Below are positions 1 through 13,719 of a stretch of 64,000 bases of DNA, piece by piece (position 1 is the stretch's first letter; each line of letters begins with the position of its first letter). The DNA is taken from NCBI GenBank assembly GCA_008360975.2, contig CM039189.1, positions 12,280,056-12,344,055 of the forward strand, written 5' to 3'. Made by a program: the position numbers and the translations under genes. The DNA comes from Lichenostomus cassidix. Lineage: Eukaryota; Chordata; Aves; Passeriformes; Meliphagidae. Under the pieces are notes generated by a model. It saw only the letters and a list, made by a program, of their open reading frames with translations. It made no database searches and was not told where the DNA came from.

Positions 1-1080
1 TGTATATGTGTGCTGCAAGGTCCAAAACTGCACAAATTAAAGTGAATATGTTTTGTCATCTGCTTTACTTACAATGCTAGCAACTTTTCTTCCCAGGGCT
101 TTCATTTTCCTCTTTAAAAGACACTCAAACGTATATCAATAGATTTCTTTGTGACTCTAACTAACTGAGTTATATTTTTTCAGCAGTAGTAGGTGTTGAA
201 GAATTTGAATTGAAATTTGAAGGTTCCTGGCTCCCAAGCCAGCAGGAGATGAGGTTTAATTGCTTGGAAATACATTTTCACAGCTGATACTGGGGAACAG
301 AAAAAGTCTGTATGTCAAGAGCCTCTAAACTAATCATTTAGCCATAACATGCACCACCCCATACCTGGGGACAATGTAACTGTTAACAGCTTGAAGCTGT
401 TGAAAAAATAACCAATGAGAAGGTTTCCTCTAATTTTCTAATGCTATTCTTCACCCTGAATAAACTAATAGAAATGTCTTATTTTCAATTCTGTCAGTTC
501 AAATGAAAACAATTGAGTGTTCACCTAGTTTTAGCCTCGGAATTTATTAGATCTGAGGTTGTTCATTAAAGCAACAATTTTGAAGTTGCTCAGTTGTTAA
601 TATACTGGCTATATAAACTCCAGGGCTGCCTGGTATATCTGGTTACACTCTGGAGACAGAGGTTTGGTTTCCAGCACACAGATCAGGTCAAGAATTGCAA
701 TAACAATTAGCCATTAGTCACTAGATCTCAATTTACCATAACAGAAGATCATTTCTTCTGAGCATTTTCTCCCTGGAAAGGAAGAGGAAACATAGGAAAC
801 TATTAACATATTGAAAATTGGGATATGGAAAAGTTGGTTATGACTTCTGAGAAGATAATAGGGATAAAGGTTTTATTTCTTTTTGAGCTTACTGTCTTAC
901 TACGGGGTAGAATCTGCATGTGTTGACTGTGTCTAGTATAAATTAGTCTTCTTTTTTTCAAGTTTCAGTGAAATGGAAAAGTCTATCTAATCTCAAGAAT
1001 CAAACAGATTGTGCCTCTATGCAGGCATATGAGAGACACTGAGAAATGTCACCTGTGCCACATCCCACTTCTTGCTACTA
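1..1080. other. AT-rich unique DNA, no gene seen
   Basis: Open reading is short in all frames and I recognise no repeat family. There are scattered A/T runs but no tandem array. The stretch looks like ordinary avian intergenic or intronic sequence. Confidence 0.6.
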
Positions 1081-1083
1081 TAA

Positions 1084-1440
1084 TTACTCCTTTCCTATCA
1101 CCTCCACGAAGGACAGAGCAGAGGCACAGGTCTGCCTCTTCCTGTGACTCCACCAACTAACCTTTTGCACTCTCTGGTGAAGGAGCCAGCAGCTCCCTCC
1201 CTCCCTGAGGCTACAGAGGGGCACCACAGCACATCTGCAAGCACAGGGCTCCTGACCTGCTGTGGATCTGGGCTCTGAGGAAGAGAAGGGGTAAATGCTA
1301 CTCGTGTAGAGGTTTGCTCTCCTGCCGCACAGGAAGCCCAAAACAAGTCCCTGACCCAAAAGGGTGTCACTGCTCTGCAATGCCACCTGGGCTCCAGCTT
1401 TGAGGGTAGCAGACAACTGGGTCAGCTTACATGACAGGAC
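1084..1440. other. GC-richer patch, non-coding as far as can be seen
   Basis: Base composition rises well above the flanks, with CAG, CTG and CCTC-rich words and few CpGs. Long open frames on the minus strand (90 and 166 codons, the latter running to 1584) fit the local loss of TA-containing stops. Their peptides are Cys/Ser/Trp-rich and match no family I know. It could be an unrecognised LTR or DNA-transposon relic, or unique sequence. There is no promoter-like CpG density. Confidence 0.4.
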
Positions 1441-1634
1441 TTTACTCCCTGCTCTCCAGAAGAAATATTTTATATTAAATCTGTAAGTGCCTGTAAAACA
1501 TGTAAGCATGAGATATGGCTGAGCAGTTGCTGGTTCATTTTCTAATTCAAGTTTTCCAAAGAAAAGGAGCATGTAGATGAGCACTTAACTCACCTCCAGT
1601 TACCACCTGAGAGTATCAACTTGGCAACGTTCCC

Positions 1635-1671
1635 TTAAAATAAAATAAAATAAAATAAAATAAAATAAAAA
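1635..1671 (+). repeat. (TAAAA)n microsatellite
   Basis: About seven perfect TAAAA units lie in a row. Such A-rich pentamers often grow from retrotransposon poly(A) tails, but no element body is recognisable upstream (GC-richer patch at 1084-1440) or downstream. Confidence 0.95.
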
Positions 1672-4600
1672 TTTGAAATGGAATTGTTTTTCATAAGGAA
1701 TCCCTGTGAACTGCTTAAGATTTAGGAGGAAAAAGTGTGGTGAAACTCAGCTTTGTTAAGAAAGTTAATCATTAATGAAGGAAGTGGAAAGACATGACAG
1801 GAGAAAGTAGATAGCATCTTAGATCAGATCCTTACTTTCTAATAGACAGTAGCAGCTGAACAAGAAATTACAAGGGAAGCTTCAAAACCTAGAGGATATA
1901 TGTTATGAATTGGTCTTACCTAAAACTGGTATTTGTAATTAATATGAACAGAAAAGCGATGCCCTCTGGTAGCCTTGCTAACAATCAGCTGACAGATAGT
2001 TAACTATAGAAAGGTCAAAGGTCAGGGCTTTTAATCTATAGGTTGATGATCCCTTGGGGACAGTGTGGTGTGAAAAAGAATTTGGTATGCTTGATGCTAT
2101 TATAGGCAGCATCAGCCTGTCAAAATCCATTAGCACTCACTTTTCCTTTAAATAAGCATTAAGCCAGCTTTTGGTATGATTTTTTTCAAAGTAGATTTCT
2201 TATCATTCTTAGTAATCCTTTATAAGCATGAAACATTTCATTCCTTATATGACAAAAACTGATTTTTCAGGAATTTGTGAAATGCATGCTGTATTCTTCA
2301 ATTAGGTCTATTTAGCACACTGAATATATTTCTGATAGGCTTAAAGTTAAATTGAAGAGTTTTCAAAGAAAAAACAGTCATTTTGAAAGTGCAGCATAAT
2401 GTGTGGGGCACAGTGTTATCTTGTGTTTCTTGTTTATAGCGTGGAAAAGACCAAAACAAATCTAAATACTCTATTTAAAAAGAAATCAGAAATAATTTTA
2501 GTCCTGCTTTATTGCTTTCAGACCCAAAGTGTCTTAACTTGACATTTTCTCTGAATATTTTATATGTTCTTTGACTCTCTAGATAGCTGTAAGGGAGAGA
2601 AACTTCATTTGCTTTTCACATTTGTTCATTGCAGTTTCAAAAACACTTCTTATAATGACCTTGAAAGTAAAGGAAGTTGTGAAGGTTTTTTGCTATGTGA
2701 CATTCATTAGTAAGTAATGCAGAAAGAATGCTAATAGTATGTTGCTGAAATATATAAAGAACTGTATTTTTTCATTACGTTAAAAACCAAGATGTGTGAG
2801 TTAAATGACAATAAGGTGTGGCATATGTACCGAGAATATTCTGAAAGCTTGTGTCAGAGCAAAGATCAGTTAGCAAAAAGGAATAAAAGCAAAATGAAAA
2901 CAAATTCCTCAGCAGATAATAACATATTTATAGCAGTTACATAATGCTAAGTTTAAGTATGATTTAAATCTCCTAAGTAAAAAGTTATTACATGCAGCTT
3001 TGAATCTGACTTCTGTCAGCTTCAGAACATGCAGCCTTCCATATATTTCCATCCCATATGTCAACCTTTAAAAATAGGTTTGGAAAATAGAATGAAATCT
3101 TTTGATGTTCACTATCATAGCTTTGGCTGTTTATAAAAAAAAAATCAAATCAATGCCTCCCAATATGTAATAAATCTTGACTTTACCTCCCCAAAGATTA
3201 CATCTGTATGTTCAGAAAGGCTCAGTCAGTCTGGTTCATTTGATGGGCAGATGCATGTCATGCAATACTTGATGAGAAACTTGTGAGCATCCTTTGGCCA
3301 TGTCTACTTTGAGCTGTCAGATGGTTTTCTCTTGGGTATCTTTCCTTTTGCTGTGCATCAGAGCAAAATAATATTTTATTGTTGGTCATAATTAATAATT
3401 CATTGAAATGCATCAAATGAACACACACACAAAAAAAAGGTGGATATAAATCTTATTAGGTCCCTGGATAAAGTCACAGTATGCCTTTGCATTTTGAATT
3501 TCCAGGCATATATTATATCATCCAATATTGGAACAAGCTGAGAAATGTAATATAAAAATTTGATAAATTGCTTTCTGCCTGTAAATGAGAAAACAGACTT
3601 GTAAAATGTGAAATGAACCATTCTGGCAAAGAAGAATTTGAGTTTAGAGTGTAAACACTTGAGTTAATGGCTAGGGTATCTCTGAGTCTCAGAAGCTGTG
3701 GTACACAGGGAGGGTGAAAGCGAGGTTATGGAAGCTCTTCAATATTTTACTTTGAACATCTTTACAGGCCTTAATTAGACAGATTACCTGTTATGCATGG
3801 TGCAGTGTGCTGAACAGTTTTAAACTGCCTTGTCCTCAAGGCAAATGGAAGGCAAAGTCAGAAAGAATTACACTCTACACAAATAACATTGAACCTGATA
3901 TTAATGTTATGGGGGAAAAAATGAAACCTTCCCAGTCCATACACTATTTAACTTTTAACTAACAAAAGAGTGTGTTAAATATTTACTGACCACTTGAATT
4001 TTTGTACCTATCCTCTCCACCCTTCAGTGCCTCAATCTGTGTGAAACCATAATAACATTTAATGTTGTAATTACTTGACTTTTGCAGATTTGTGTTGCTA
4101 TATATCTAAGAAAATGTGACAATATAATGAAAACTTCTTTGACATGAAAATTAAGAAATGCTTTCTTTATTTACATAAAGTGAGTTTTTAAAATCCCCAG
4201 TTCAGTCCCATGTCTCTGGTAGAAGGCACAGAGAAGCAGTAAGTGTGTTTCCTAATGGTGCCAATATTCAAGTGTTAACTTGCTGTATATATGCTAAATT
4301 CCTGAATCTATTTAATCGGTTTATTCAGCCAGCCACCTACAGGGAAGGTCACCATGTCAAGCAATCCTGAATGGTATTTTGTGTGAATTGGGAACAGAAC
4401 TTTTAAAGGCTAGAGGTTTAGGAACATAAACCAGATGTGCTCATTTGAAATAGTCTACTTATTAAAAAAAGGTCAAACACTTAGTTCTTTTTAAAATCTT
4501 ACTGTCAGACACACTCCGTAGACCTAAGAATTTTACTGTTTTGAATTGTGTGAATTTCACCCATTTCTTAAATGAAATATGTCTTCTGATCTTTCCCATA

Positions 4601-7600
4601 AATGCATTACTTCCCTTTTTGTAGTCTAATATTGTATGTAAGAATTTTATTAATTAAATCAGATGAACATTTTTCAAGATAATGACTTTAAAAATCCCTT
4701 TACATGTTTTTATTTTTATAGTTCAGAATTACTGCAAGCCATTAATTCATACATTGGTTTAGAAAACTGTGTTTTGAGTCAATAATTTGCACAGTATAAA
4801 TCTAAATAATGATGTGGTAGTGTGAAGATTTTTGTTGGTGTGTGGGATATTTTTTTTTTGGGGGGGAGTATGGTTCTTTCCAGATATACATGTCTAAAGA
4901 TGGATCTCTTGTCCATAGGAGTCAAATTAAATGTCATTTAATTATGGGTGCAATTTAACTCTGCTAAGTTACTTCACCGAACCACCTACATTGACTGGCA
5001 GGATCTCATTTCTTGCCATGTTCAAATCTGTAGATAGGAATTTTTAGGACTTTTTAGAAGAAAAATATTGAAGTGTGAATCAAGCAGCCTGCAAGATGTA
5101 TAGGGAGAAGGAGTCAAAATTTTTTCCAACTTCCACACAGGATATGGAATATTAAATCGAGCTCTACTCATTCTGCCTGAACAACCAGTCCATTAAATGC
5201 TCAGAAGTTGCTCAGAGCAGTGGAGGCTGAAAGCATCTGTTCTCCCATTCTGAATCCCACCCTTCTTGCTAGAACCCCTCAGAGGAACAAAGGAGAAAAG
5301 AAAGAAAAATAAATACCTGATAGAGCAATCAAAAGTTGCAGCAGAGCAGAGAAAATGAAACACCTGTCTTTGATAACACACAGCAACTGATTGCCACTAA
5401 ATGTCTGCAGTTCTGCTTTCTCTGGTATGGATAACAGAGCCACTGACAACTTTCTTATTTCAACTGCTTTATGATCTTGAAGGTCATAGGAATCCTGGAG
5501 TTGTAATAAACAAAAACCAAATCCACTACTTGGAGATGTTTTGCCTTCTGCTTGGGCTCTGTCACCCTCTGTCCCTCATAGTAACAACACAGAGCAAGGA
5601 CATCAACCACAGAGTGAGCTACAAAAACCAACCAACAAATCAAACCATGAAAAACAGCTCACAAATGAAAAAAACCCAATTACAATTGAGGATAATTTTA
5701 CTTAGGTTATATTCAGATGGTTTGCTCTGTTCTGCATTTGAATAATACCTTTTGCAGAGTGTTCTTTATTCATAGTGAACTGCAGATGACTTTCCCTTTC
5801 TAGGTCAGAAACATTATTCACCCTTCAATGTACATCTCCTTTTTAAAAAACCCAAACCAACAAACTGCTTGAATGAAATTCTGGGCTGTACCTATTTAAA
5901 TTTACACGGAAGAAAACCCCGAGCACTGGTACGTGTTCAGTGAATGTTTTCCTGCAAAGGGTTAGCTTTTTTTTTTTTTTCTTTTTTTATCTTAAGGGTT
6001 CTGTGATTTGTTTTTGGATCTTATGAAAGGTACAACAAGTGTTTTGGAAATATTTTTTTTCTTCTGATATAAGATCTGAGTAAAATATATCTAGCATTAC
6101 CCATTTCCCAAAAGAGTCTTTTTTGGATTCCTAATGTTATTTCTTAGAACAAGAATTACAAAATTTGTCATATTTGATGACAAATATGTCATCATTAGAG
6201 CTTTCTTCTAAATTTTACAAAAAAGAAGACAAACTTCAAACAAATTTAGTTACTGATTCTATACTTCTATGGAAATTTCATGGACCATAAGTACAAAACG
6301 ATTTGATTAAAAAAAAAAAAAGCTTTGTAAAAGTAATAATTTTTTAATAGACACATGTAAATCTTCAAAATAAAAAAAAATCACAAATAAATGAGGCAGA
6401 TAGTATAAGAACCTCCTTCTGCTAGTACTTATCTTTATGACTGATGTTTTTATTACTCCTTAAAAAGCAGATAATTTAACTGACCTAGTTTCTTTGGATA
6501 TTTTATTGAGGTAGCATTTTTAGGTATTAAACAGTCTTACAATAGCAGTGATGTAGCTTAGAATATTTTGGGTTCTTTTTATCAATTTTATTCATTGGAA
6601 CTGTGTGCAAATGACACAAAAGTTTCAGAGGCTGCACGGAATTTTCTTTTAAGTGTGTGACTTATGTATTAGTTGATTACTACATTAGTATTAGTTCAGC
6701 CTTCTATTTAAGGATTAAACATGAAGACTATTTAAAGTTAAATATTCTACTGAATATTTATGAGAGTTCAGTTTTTTATGAATTATATTATTTGTACTTC
6801 TTGTTTTTTATTTGTGGAGTTTACAGTAAATGAGAGACATTACTCCATTTCAGAGGCAAAACAGTACATTTCCTTCTGGGAAGGCCTGTTCAAAGAGAGT
6901 TTACAGAAAAAAATACATGATGGATCAAAATTTCAGGGCTGTAGCACCTGCAGTCTTTTTGTTCCTTCTACAATACTTCAGTAGTTCCTACTTTTCCCAA
7001 ACAGACACTACATTTTAATTTTATTTCAACTTAATTAAAGTAGCAATATCAAAAATCAGCATGGTATATGAGACTGTGAATGAGACTCATTCAATTAATG
7101 TAAGGTCATGAGAAACTGTAAATAAGTATTCTAAATTAGCACATATATCTTTAGTTTATTAATCCATCATTATTTGCTTCATTGTTTCCAAAACCCTATT
7201 TTGCACTCAGTTATGAGAAAAAATAATTGACTTGCTTTGCAAAAGAGAGGCTATACTAGCATGAAGATTAAAAAGACATCTGATGGAGCATTGCAATTAT
7301 ACAGATATCCAAGGATAAGTACCCAGGGTAGTTCAGTGATGAACTGTGACCAGATAGTGTGAAAAGTCTCACAGGAAAATTTAAAAGTAGGTGAAGCAAA
7401 GTGACATTTGAGAGGCTCTGCTGGAACAAACTGGACTCAGCAGGTCCCTCTCAGCTGTGTCTAGCCTTCTGCAAGGAGTGCCCTGCAAATGGAAAAGAAA
7501 ATGCTGCAGTAGCTTGGATTTTCTGGCAACTCTACCTCAGCAGTGATGATAAAAAATGCTGTTTCATACTCTCTGACCTGTGTAGCCTAATTATCTCCTT

Positions 7601-10170
7601 TTCTTGGTTAAATTGATATCAAATCAAGCACCTTCACATACTCCAGTATTACTTCTGAATCTCTGCTTCATTCTTGCTTTTGGATAGCAAAAACTGACCT
7701 TACCTGATACGAATTTGAAACAACCCCAGTGAAGGTCAGAAATAGCTGGAATAACATCCATTCTAATGCAATTTAATTGGCATTGGTTTTTCAGAGGATT
7801 CTTCCAGTACAGTTCTGCCCACACTGTGTCAAGGTCTTGATCTGAATCGTTGGCAAAATTCTCACTGACTTTCCCAACACAGGGATGGTGCTATGTAGTT
7901 TGTGGGATGCTACAGTCTCTGAACACATACTTGACAAAATATTTCTGAAAAACAACCGCAAAACCGGTTTCAAGAATTTTCTGTAATTCTGTTCTTAAAT
8001 TTATAATCATTTTTTCAGTAAGCTGTGACTTCAATCATCTTAATGATTTGAGAGAGAGTAGAGCATAGCATTCCAGGCTTTTATCCTATTAGGTACTGTA
8101 CAAAGGGAAAAAGGTGTGGCTTTTCCAAAGTACTGTTATTCTTTTCCGCTTTCTCTGAGAAAATATTTCAGACTGTTCAGTTATCTGCCACCTGTGCAGT
8201 TTAATGCTGCTTCCAATTATGACAAAGTAAACGTATGCAGTGAAAACCTCTGCTGCTTTATATTCTGTGAGTCACCTAACAATGTCTGCCTTGTTTGCCT
8301 TTTGTGCTGCTGTTCTGCTCTGGACTGATGGTTTCAATGATTTTCCCCTTCCTGGTCACTGTGCTGGATGATTGTTCTATTAGACTCAGAGTACCTATAT
8401 TGGTTTCTTGCTTCACGCCTTATTATTTATTATTTATCTCATGCTTATGCAAACCTATCTGAACCTCTGTGGCCTAAAAAGAATAGTGGGGTTCACAAAT
8501 AAGGAAGCTGAGAAACTCTCTTGTTTAGTGATTTCTAACAGGGCTTCTCCTGCAGTTTTACAGAATTTTGTTGATATCAAGGAAGTCATTCAATCAGTCA
8601 GTTGGAACCTTCATGGATTCAGATAAACTCCCAGTTCTCAGTCTCCTCACCACTTTTTTTTTTTCACCTTTTGAAAAACATTGGGTTTTGCATGAAGAGA
8701 ATACATAGTGTTCAGCATGAAATACATACTGTTTTCAGCACTGTACTGGCAAAGGTGGTTCCATACAATTTTAAAATTTTTCTCATTAAGCACAGAAGTG
8801 TAAAATAAAACTTTCAGATAGCTCTAATAAAAATAGGAAAGTGCTTCTACAAAACATAGTTTTGAAAGTTCTGGTTGTTAATTTACATGACTGTTTTCAT
8901 GACCTTTTTGGATCTATGAGAGACATTTAATATTAGGTTATTTCTAAAGACATTAAAGGCCACATAACTTACTGGACTCAGGTTTTATTTGATTTAACTC
9001 TATTGTCCCATTCATTTTTAATTCTTGAGAATATTACTACTATTGCATTCTAAAAAGTTGTAAAGAATGAATATTACCAACTCCTTGAATAGTACACATT
9101 CTCTGAGGGAAGATCTCAATCACACTTGCCAAAGCATTACTGATGAAAAGAATATTTTTTGCTTAAGTACTGCTTAATAAAACTGCTAAGTGCTTTGTTT
9201 GTGCTACATTTTCTTATGGTAGTCAAATTACTCCCTTTCATTGTCAATTTACAAAATGCATCATCCTTGAATTGCCTTTTGAAGAAAGTCTACTGCACTA
9301 ATATATATATTTCAATAATTAATGGAATAATAAAGTAAGCCTAGATTTGACTGTGTTCCTACTGAAAATGCAAAAAAGAAAATGAACAGTAGCTGTTTTC
9401 ATTTTAATAATATATCAGAACAAAATTTTTAAATATAAATTTAGCATTTAAACTTTTTTCAATTATTTTCATTTTTTTTCAATGATGTTATGTATTTTAA
9501 TGGTCATTTTCAGGATACTGAAAAGCCCACTCCATTAAAATGTCCCTTGTGCATTATTATAAAGTGTGTTCAAATTAAGGTTTTGTAAACTGTGAATCAG
9601 GGGCTTGGATTAATTGTATAAGTAATCATTAAAATCCTTTATTTAGCAGTGATTTAGCCTTTACTGATTTCAGTTATAAATCAAGTTTTCTGTTGAACAG
9701 AGCTTAGAAACATCATATCCTGAGAGGCACAAAGGAAAAACTTATAAAAGGAGTCTCAATAGACACGAGAACTAGAAGATAATAAGAGAGGGAAACAGAC
9801 TGCAGCAAAGATAAATTGTTGTTTTACTGATTTGTCTTGGTCTGTTCTTTCCAGCAAGATGCCCCTTTGGAGCACTGTTGTTGCCAAGGTCCTCACTGAA
9901 AACCTGGCAAAATTATTTCTAGCTGTAAAATGTATTTTACTCATCAGAAAGAGCTCAGTTCACAGTAGTCCTTAACCTTTTGACCCTCATATTCCTTGCT
10001 GAAATATAATTTGCTTAATTTTGTTTAACAACAAATGGAGAAATATTATAGCAGGTGTACTTGCAGTGCTGTTTAGAACATCCAGCGTGTCTTGACACTT
10101 TGCATCCTAGCAAAATTGCAAATATAATGGTTTAGGTATACCTAACATGCCCTGACACCCCATTTAGAAG
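1672..10170. other. AT-rich unique DNA with homopolymer runs only
   Basis: No gene, RNA gene or recognised transposon is visible. Noticeable items are a T9-G8 junction near 4852-4868, a T14 run at 5967-5980, a short hairpin at 6167-6190 and assorted A runs. The open frames in this stretch (up to 114 codons at 5401-5745) have low-complexity or Cys/Phe/Leu-rich translations typical of chance ORFs in AT-rich DNA. Confidence 0.55.
6167..6190. repeat. Short inverted repeat
   Basis: CATATTTG at 6169-6176 and CAAATATG at 6181-6188 are perfect inverse complements separated by ATGA. One further G-C pair forms outside a T/T mismatch. Arms this short and AT-rich occur by chance in a window this size. 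Confidence 0.6.
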
Positions 10171-10221
10171 AATGAACATGGCATTGAAAACTGTTTTCAA
10201 AATACATTTATGTTCCTGCAG

Positions 10222-10402
10222 TATGCATAGAAAAAATAATTCAGCAATTCAATTTGGTTTTGAAATCAGACTTCAAAGGATCTTAAGAATGTTTATTACA
10301 GAAACAGAACATGCATTTAACAGAATAGAGATGCAGTTAGAATTTGCTAAACATCTTTTCCCTTACAGTGTTGAGGAAAATATTTTGAAAGAAAGAGAAT
10401 AA
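10222..10402 (+). other. Open segment after an acceptor-like site (very tentative exon)
   Basis: A TTCCTGCAG acceptor-like site ends at 10221. It is followed by an ATG at 10223 and 59 further codons to a TAA at 10400-10402. The peptide is fairly charged (Glu, Lys, Arg) with no Pro-rich or low-complexity tract. There is no internal GT donor with good context, no recognised domain and no known neighbour. A chance ORF is the likelier explanation. Confidence 0.07.
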
Positions 10403-10639
10403 CAAGTAAATGCTAATCAGAAATTTAAACTCCCCTTCATGTACCAATAACCTCTCTTACTCTAAATGCAGATATTTTGGGAGGTTAGTAACTTATGTGA
10501 ACAAAAGTGTATTGGCATGAATATTTATCACAAATGAGTAAGAATCACAATCATGATTAAATGTGAAGAGGTATTTGAGTGCACATATTCTGAAGTTTTT
10601 CTATTTCTGAGTGCTGAATGAGAGACAAGACTTAGTAGT

Positions 10640-11000
10640 GTGAGCAATGATTGATGTCATGAAAGAGTTCAGCTCCAGTCTCAGGCTCAGCTTTCCTCCA
10701 GGACACACAGCAAAATCCTAACTTAGCACCTGAAACCTATTTCTCAGTCATTTGCCTGTGACTTGGTTTCTGTTTGCAGAACAAATCTAATTGCTCCTCC
10801 TTGCTCTCTAGGACTGTGACAATCTGTGCATTAAAGGCTCAGGACAGTGGGGACAGGAAGGAACACCCAGGGGCTGCCCACTGTACCCCTCACACTGCTC
10901 AGGCTCAAAACCTGCCAGCTCTGCCCTTCCTTCTGCAAATGAACTCAGCTCCAGAGCAGAGAGGTACCACACATGCTTGCTTTTCTTTTCCCAGCGTGTT
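10640..11000. other. GC-richer patch, no gene recognised
   Basis: This local rise in G+C contains CAG/CTCAG-rich words. A 79-codon + frame (10774-11013) is open here, but its translation matches nothing I recognise. No repeat family can be assigned by eye. Confidence 0.35.
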
Positions 11001-12101
11001 TGGCACTATCTGAGCATGCATGTTTAGCATTTCTGCTCAGGTCTCTTAACATATCTTGACACTTGCAAGAAAGTCAAGAATAATGCAGACTCTCATTCTT
11101 GACATCTGGCCCTCAGTGTCACTCTTCCTTCCTCTATTACAGCTAAGGAGAAAAATTCTTAGAAAGCAGCACAGCTTCCCTCTAGGCCAGTTCTTTGACA
11201 GGCTCTGATATATTAATAAGAAGCACAACTCTAAATTACTTTGGTAAACCACCTAAGAAGTGATTGGAATGAAGAAATGTGGCTCACATTACCCAGGTTT
11301 GTTGAAGGGAGTATTAATGTCAGCTCTAAACAACACAGAAATCATCTACAGCTAGATATAGGACAGAAAAAAACTGATAATTTTGAGGAGCAGCCCTCCT
11401 CTCCACTGCCTCTGCAGTGCTGGGAGTCTGCCTTGGGAGAGCACCTGAAAGCTTTCACAGGTAGAGAGGCTTCTGTAGGGCAAACAGCATTCTCAATACT
11501 ATATTTTATTTTTTTTTACTGCCTTTCTCTTTACTGCATTCTAAAATTGCTATCGGCTCTGTAAGTTGTTAGCCCCAGGTTGCCCAAGGCCCAAAACCCT
11601 TCGGGTGCTAAAAATCCATTACTGTGGTATTTATTTTGGAGCTACAGGCTGGATGAACAAGGGAATAGGGTAATATTTACTCTGGTAGGCTGAGAATTTC
11701 AAAGAAACTATGTTTCACTGAATATGTGGATTTTAAATGTCTTTATTAGAACTTTCATTTAAATGTTTCCTAAAATCTTACCATTATTATTAAGAACATA
11801 TAAAATTTGGAAATTGAAAATGCAGAGATAAACAAATTATTTGTTACAAAAAGGGCCTCGCAGGTCTCAGGGGAAATAGAATATTCTAATATCTGTTTAT
11901 GCCAGCAGAAGTAAATCATATTTGGTAAACATAATGTTAGTCATTTGCAAACATGAAAAATTGTGAGGTTTCTTTTGTTTATTTCAAAGACTTTGCAATG
12001 CAATGGAATTTATTTGGGTTAAACTGAATTGTAGTACTGTAAGACTTTGGCTGTAGATGGAAATTCCCTCTATGGAAACATTGTTTTTCTTTGGATTTCA
12101 C

Positions 12102-12298
12102 TTTTTCCTTCCTTCCTTCCTTCCTTCCTTCCTTCCTTCCTTCCTTCCTTCCTTCCTTCCTTCCTTCCTTCCTTCCTTCCTTCCTTCCTTCCTTCCTTCC
12201 TTCCTTCCTTCCTTCCTTCCTTCCTTCCTTCCTTCCTTCCTTCCTTCCTTCCTTCCTTCCTTCCTTCCTTCCTTCCTTCCTTCCTTTTCCTTCCTTCC
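12102..12298 (+). repeat. (CCTT)n / (TTCC)n tetranucleotide array
   Basis: About 45 nearly pure TTCC units run from 12105 to 12285. A TTTTCC interruption follows at about 12285-12290, and then three more units. The polypyrimidine strand is +. All four overlapping frames read as Ser-Phe-Leu-Pro or Glu-Gly-Arg-Lys repeats, so the 71-95-codon ORFs here are artefacts. Long purine-pyrimidine mirror tracts like this can form triplex DNA and are highly length-variable. Confidence 0.98.
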
Positions 12299-13149
12299 AT
12301 ATGTAAAGTCAGTTCAAAGAGTTACTAAGCTGTCATCTTCCTAATAAACCACCATAAGAAGTATGTCATAGCTGGAAAATATTAATCAGAAAAACATTGT
12401 CCATGCATTTTTACTTTTCTTTTTATTGTGAAACAAACTATAAAATGGATATTTTAAATAAATCAATATTTTCCGCAAGCACAATTTGATGTCCATTCAG
12501 ACTGAATTAGACTCTTTGCAGCTAAATTTGGAAAAGTGCATTTTCCCACACTCTTTTCTCAAAAGAAAAAAAAATAGTTCAGTTCTATCCACTTGATTAA
12601 TACAGTGCAGTTGCTGTACTATAGTGCAGCCAAGGGAGAGATGGATTAATATGTCAGCCAAAATTGACAGTAGGATGACTACTAACCTTCTTGATATAAT
12701 TCCATGGGGTTCAGACCTTCTAGGTAAATGCTTATAGCCAAAAAACCTGGTTTTCAGTAAAGATATGCAATTGCTGAAGTAGCTTTTATTTTGACACAAA
12801 ATACTTAAAAAAAAAAAGTTAAGTTTATTTTTCTCTTTAACGATTATTGGAGCAGTTTTTTTCCATCTTGCTCCAGAGAGAAAGGAGTTTGCTTAGAAAA
12901 GACAGAATTTTTATACTAAAAGGTCTGCTGATATAAAATGTATCAATCATAATGTTAATGTATATAAGGGACCTAATTTTTGATCCCAAATGATATATAG
13001 AGAAAATAAGAAAACTGGAAATGGATAAAAAATGTCTATAGGAATTGGTGTTGGGCAGCATTTACCTATCCAGGCAGTGACCTTATGAATGCAGGTGCTA
13101 CCAAAGTAGTCATGTGTCAAGTGAGGTTTAGGAAACATCTACTTGTTTT

Positions 13150-13420
13150 TCCAAATATAGCTGAATTCTGGTCCCTAGTGTCCTGTCCAGCCAGGTGTTA
13201 CCTGTCTGGGGATGTGGCTGGGTCCAGCCCTCCTGCAGGAGGAGCAGGGTGAGTACATGAGCCAAGGGAATGAATTCCCAGAGCAGTTGTTTTGCTCATC
13301 TTGACTTCCCAAGTCCCGGCTTGGGTCAGGCAGTCACTGTCTAAGAAAGAAAGAGGAGTGCAAGACAGACTGGTTCAAGTTCAAGCCTTGCCCCTCAAGG
13401 CTATTTGAAATAAACAAACA
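13150..13420. other. GC-richer patch, no gene recognised
   Basis: The patch is richer in CAG, CCAG and CTGG words than its flanks, with a short near-palindrome around CTCCTGCAGGAG. No domain, tRNA fold or assignable repeat is visible. Confidence 0.35.
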
Positions 13421-13571
13421 CTATGAGTGTTTGCGAGGAAAGCCTGTGTAGATATTGCTTCAGGTTTCCCTTCTGCGGTTATTTTATTCTAGCTCTTCAG
13501 GTGAAAATCAGTTCCTATGGATACAGCCTCATGTCAATAAGGTTTGCTTTATTTATTTTTTTTTTTTTAAG

Positions 13572-13712
13572 ATGGTATCTCAAAAAGCAGTGGAAATGTT
13601 TTTGGTTAATTATGTAAAATATAGAAGCATATATGAAGAGAACCCATCCCTCTTTCAAAATGCAATCCAAACATGGCGCAAACAAAACCAAAAGATGTAT
13701 CCTACAGACTAA
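13572..13712 (+). other. Open segment after a T-rich acceptor-like site (very tentative exon)
   Basis: A run of T ending in AAG at 13571 gives a strong-looking polypyrimidine tract and acceptor. An ATG follows directly, then 46 codons to TAA at 13710-13712. The peptide is rich in Lys, Gln, Asn and Tyr with no Cys. No family is recognised. The T run arises easily in AT-rich DNA, so the splice context is weak evidence. Confidence 0.06.
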
Positions 13713-13719
13713 GCCTCAT

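Noticed and set aside
1084..1584. 166-codon minus-strand ORF
   Set aside because: It lies mostly in a GC-richer patch. The composition is Cys/Ser/Trp-rich with no recognised domain, and it is flanked by no exon-like signals.
8480..8530. Words resembling the reverse of a MIR SINE (AAGGAAGCTGAGAAACTCTC)
   Set aside because: The match is short and the rest of the MIR consensus does not follow. It is too weak to call.
12047..12344. Overlapping ORFs of 71-95 codons reading Ser-Phe-Leu-Pro or Glu-Gly-Arg-Lys repeats
   Set aside because: They are translations of the CCTT microsatellite in different frames, with no independent coding evidence.
13365..13400. GGTTCAAGTTC resembling a tRNA B box
   Set aside because: No A box, anticodon stem or acceptor stem can be folded at the proper distances.
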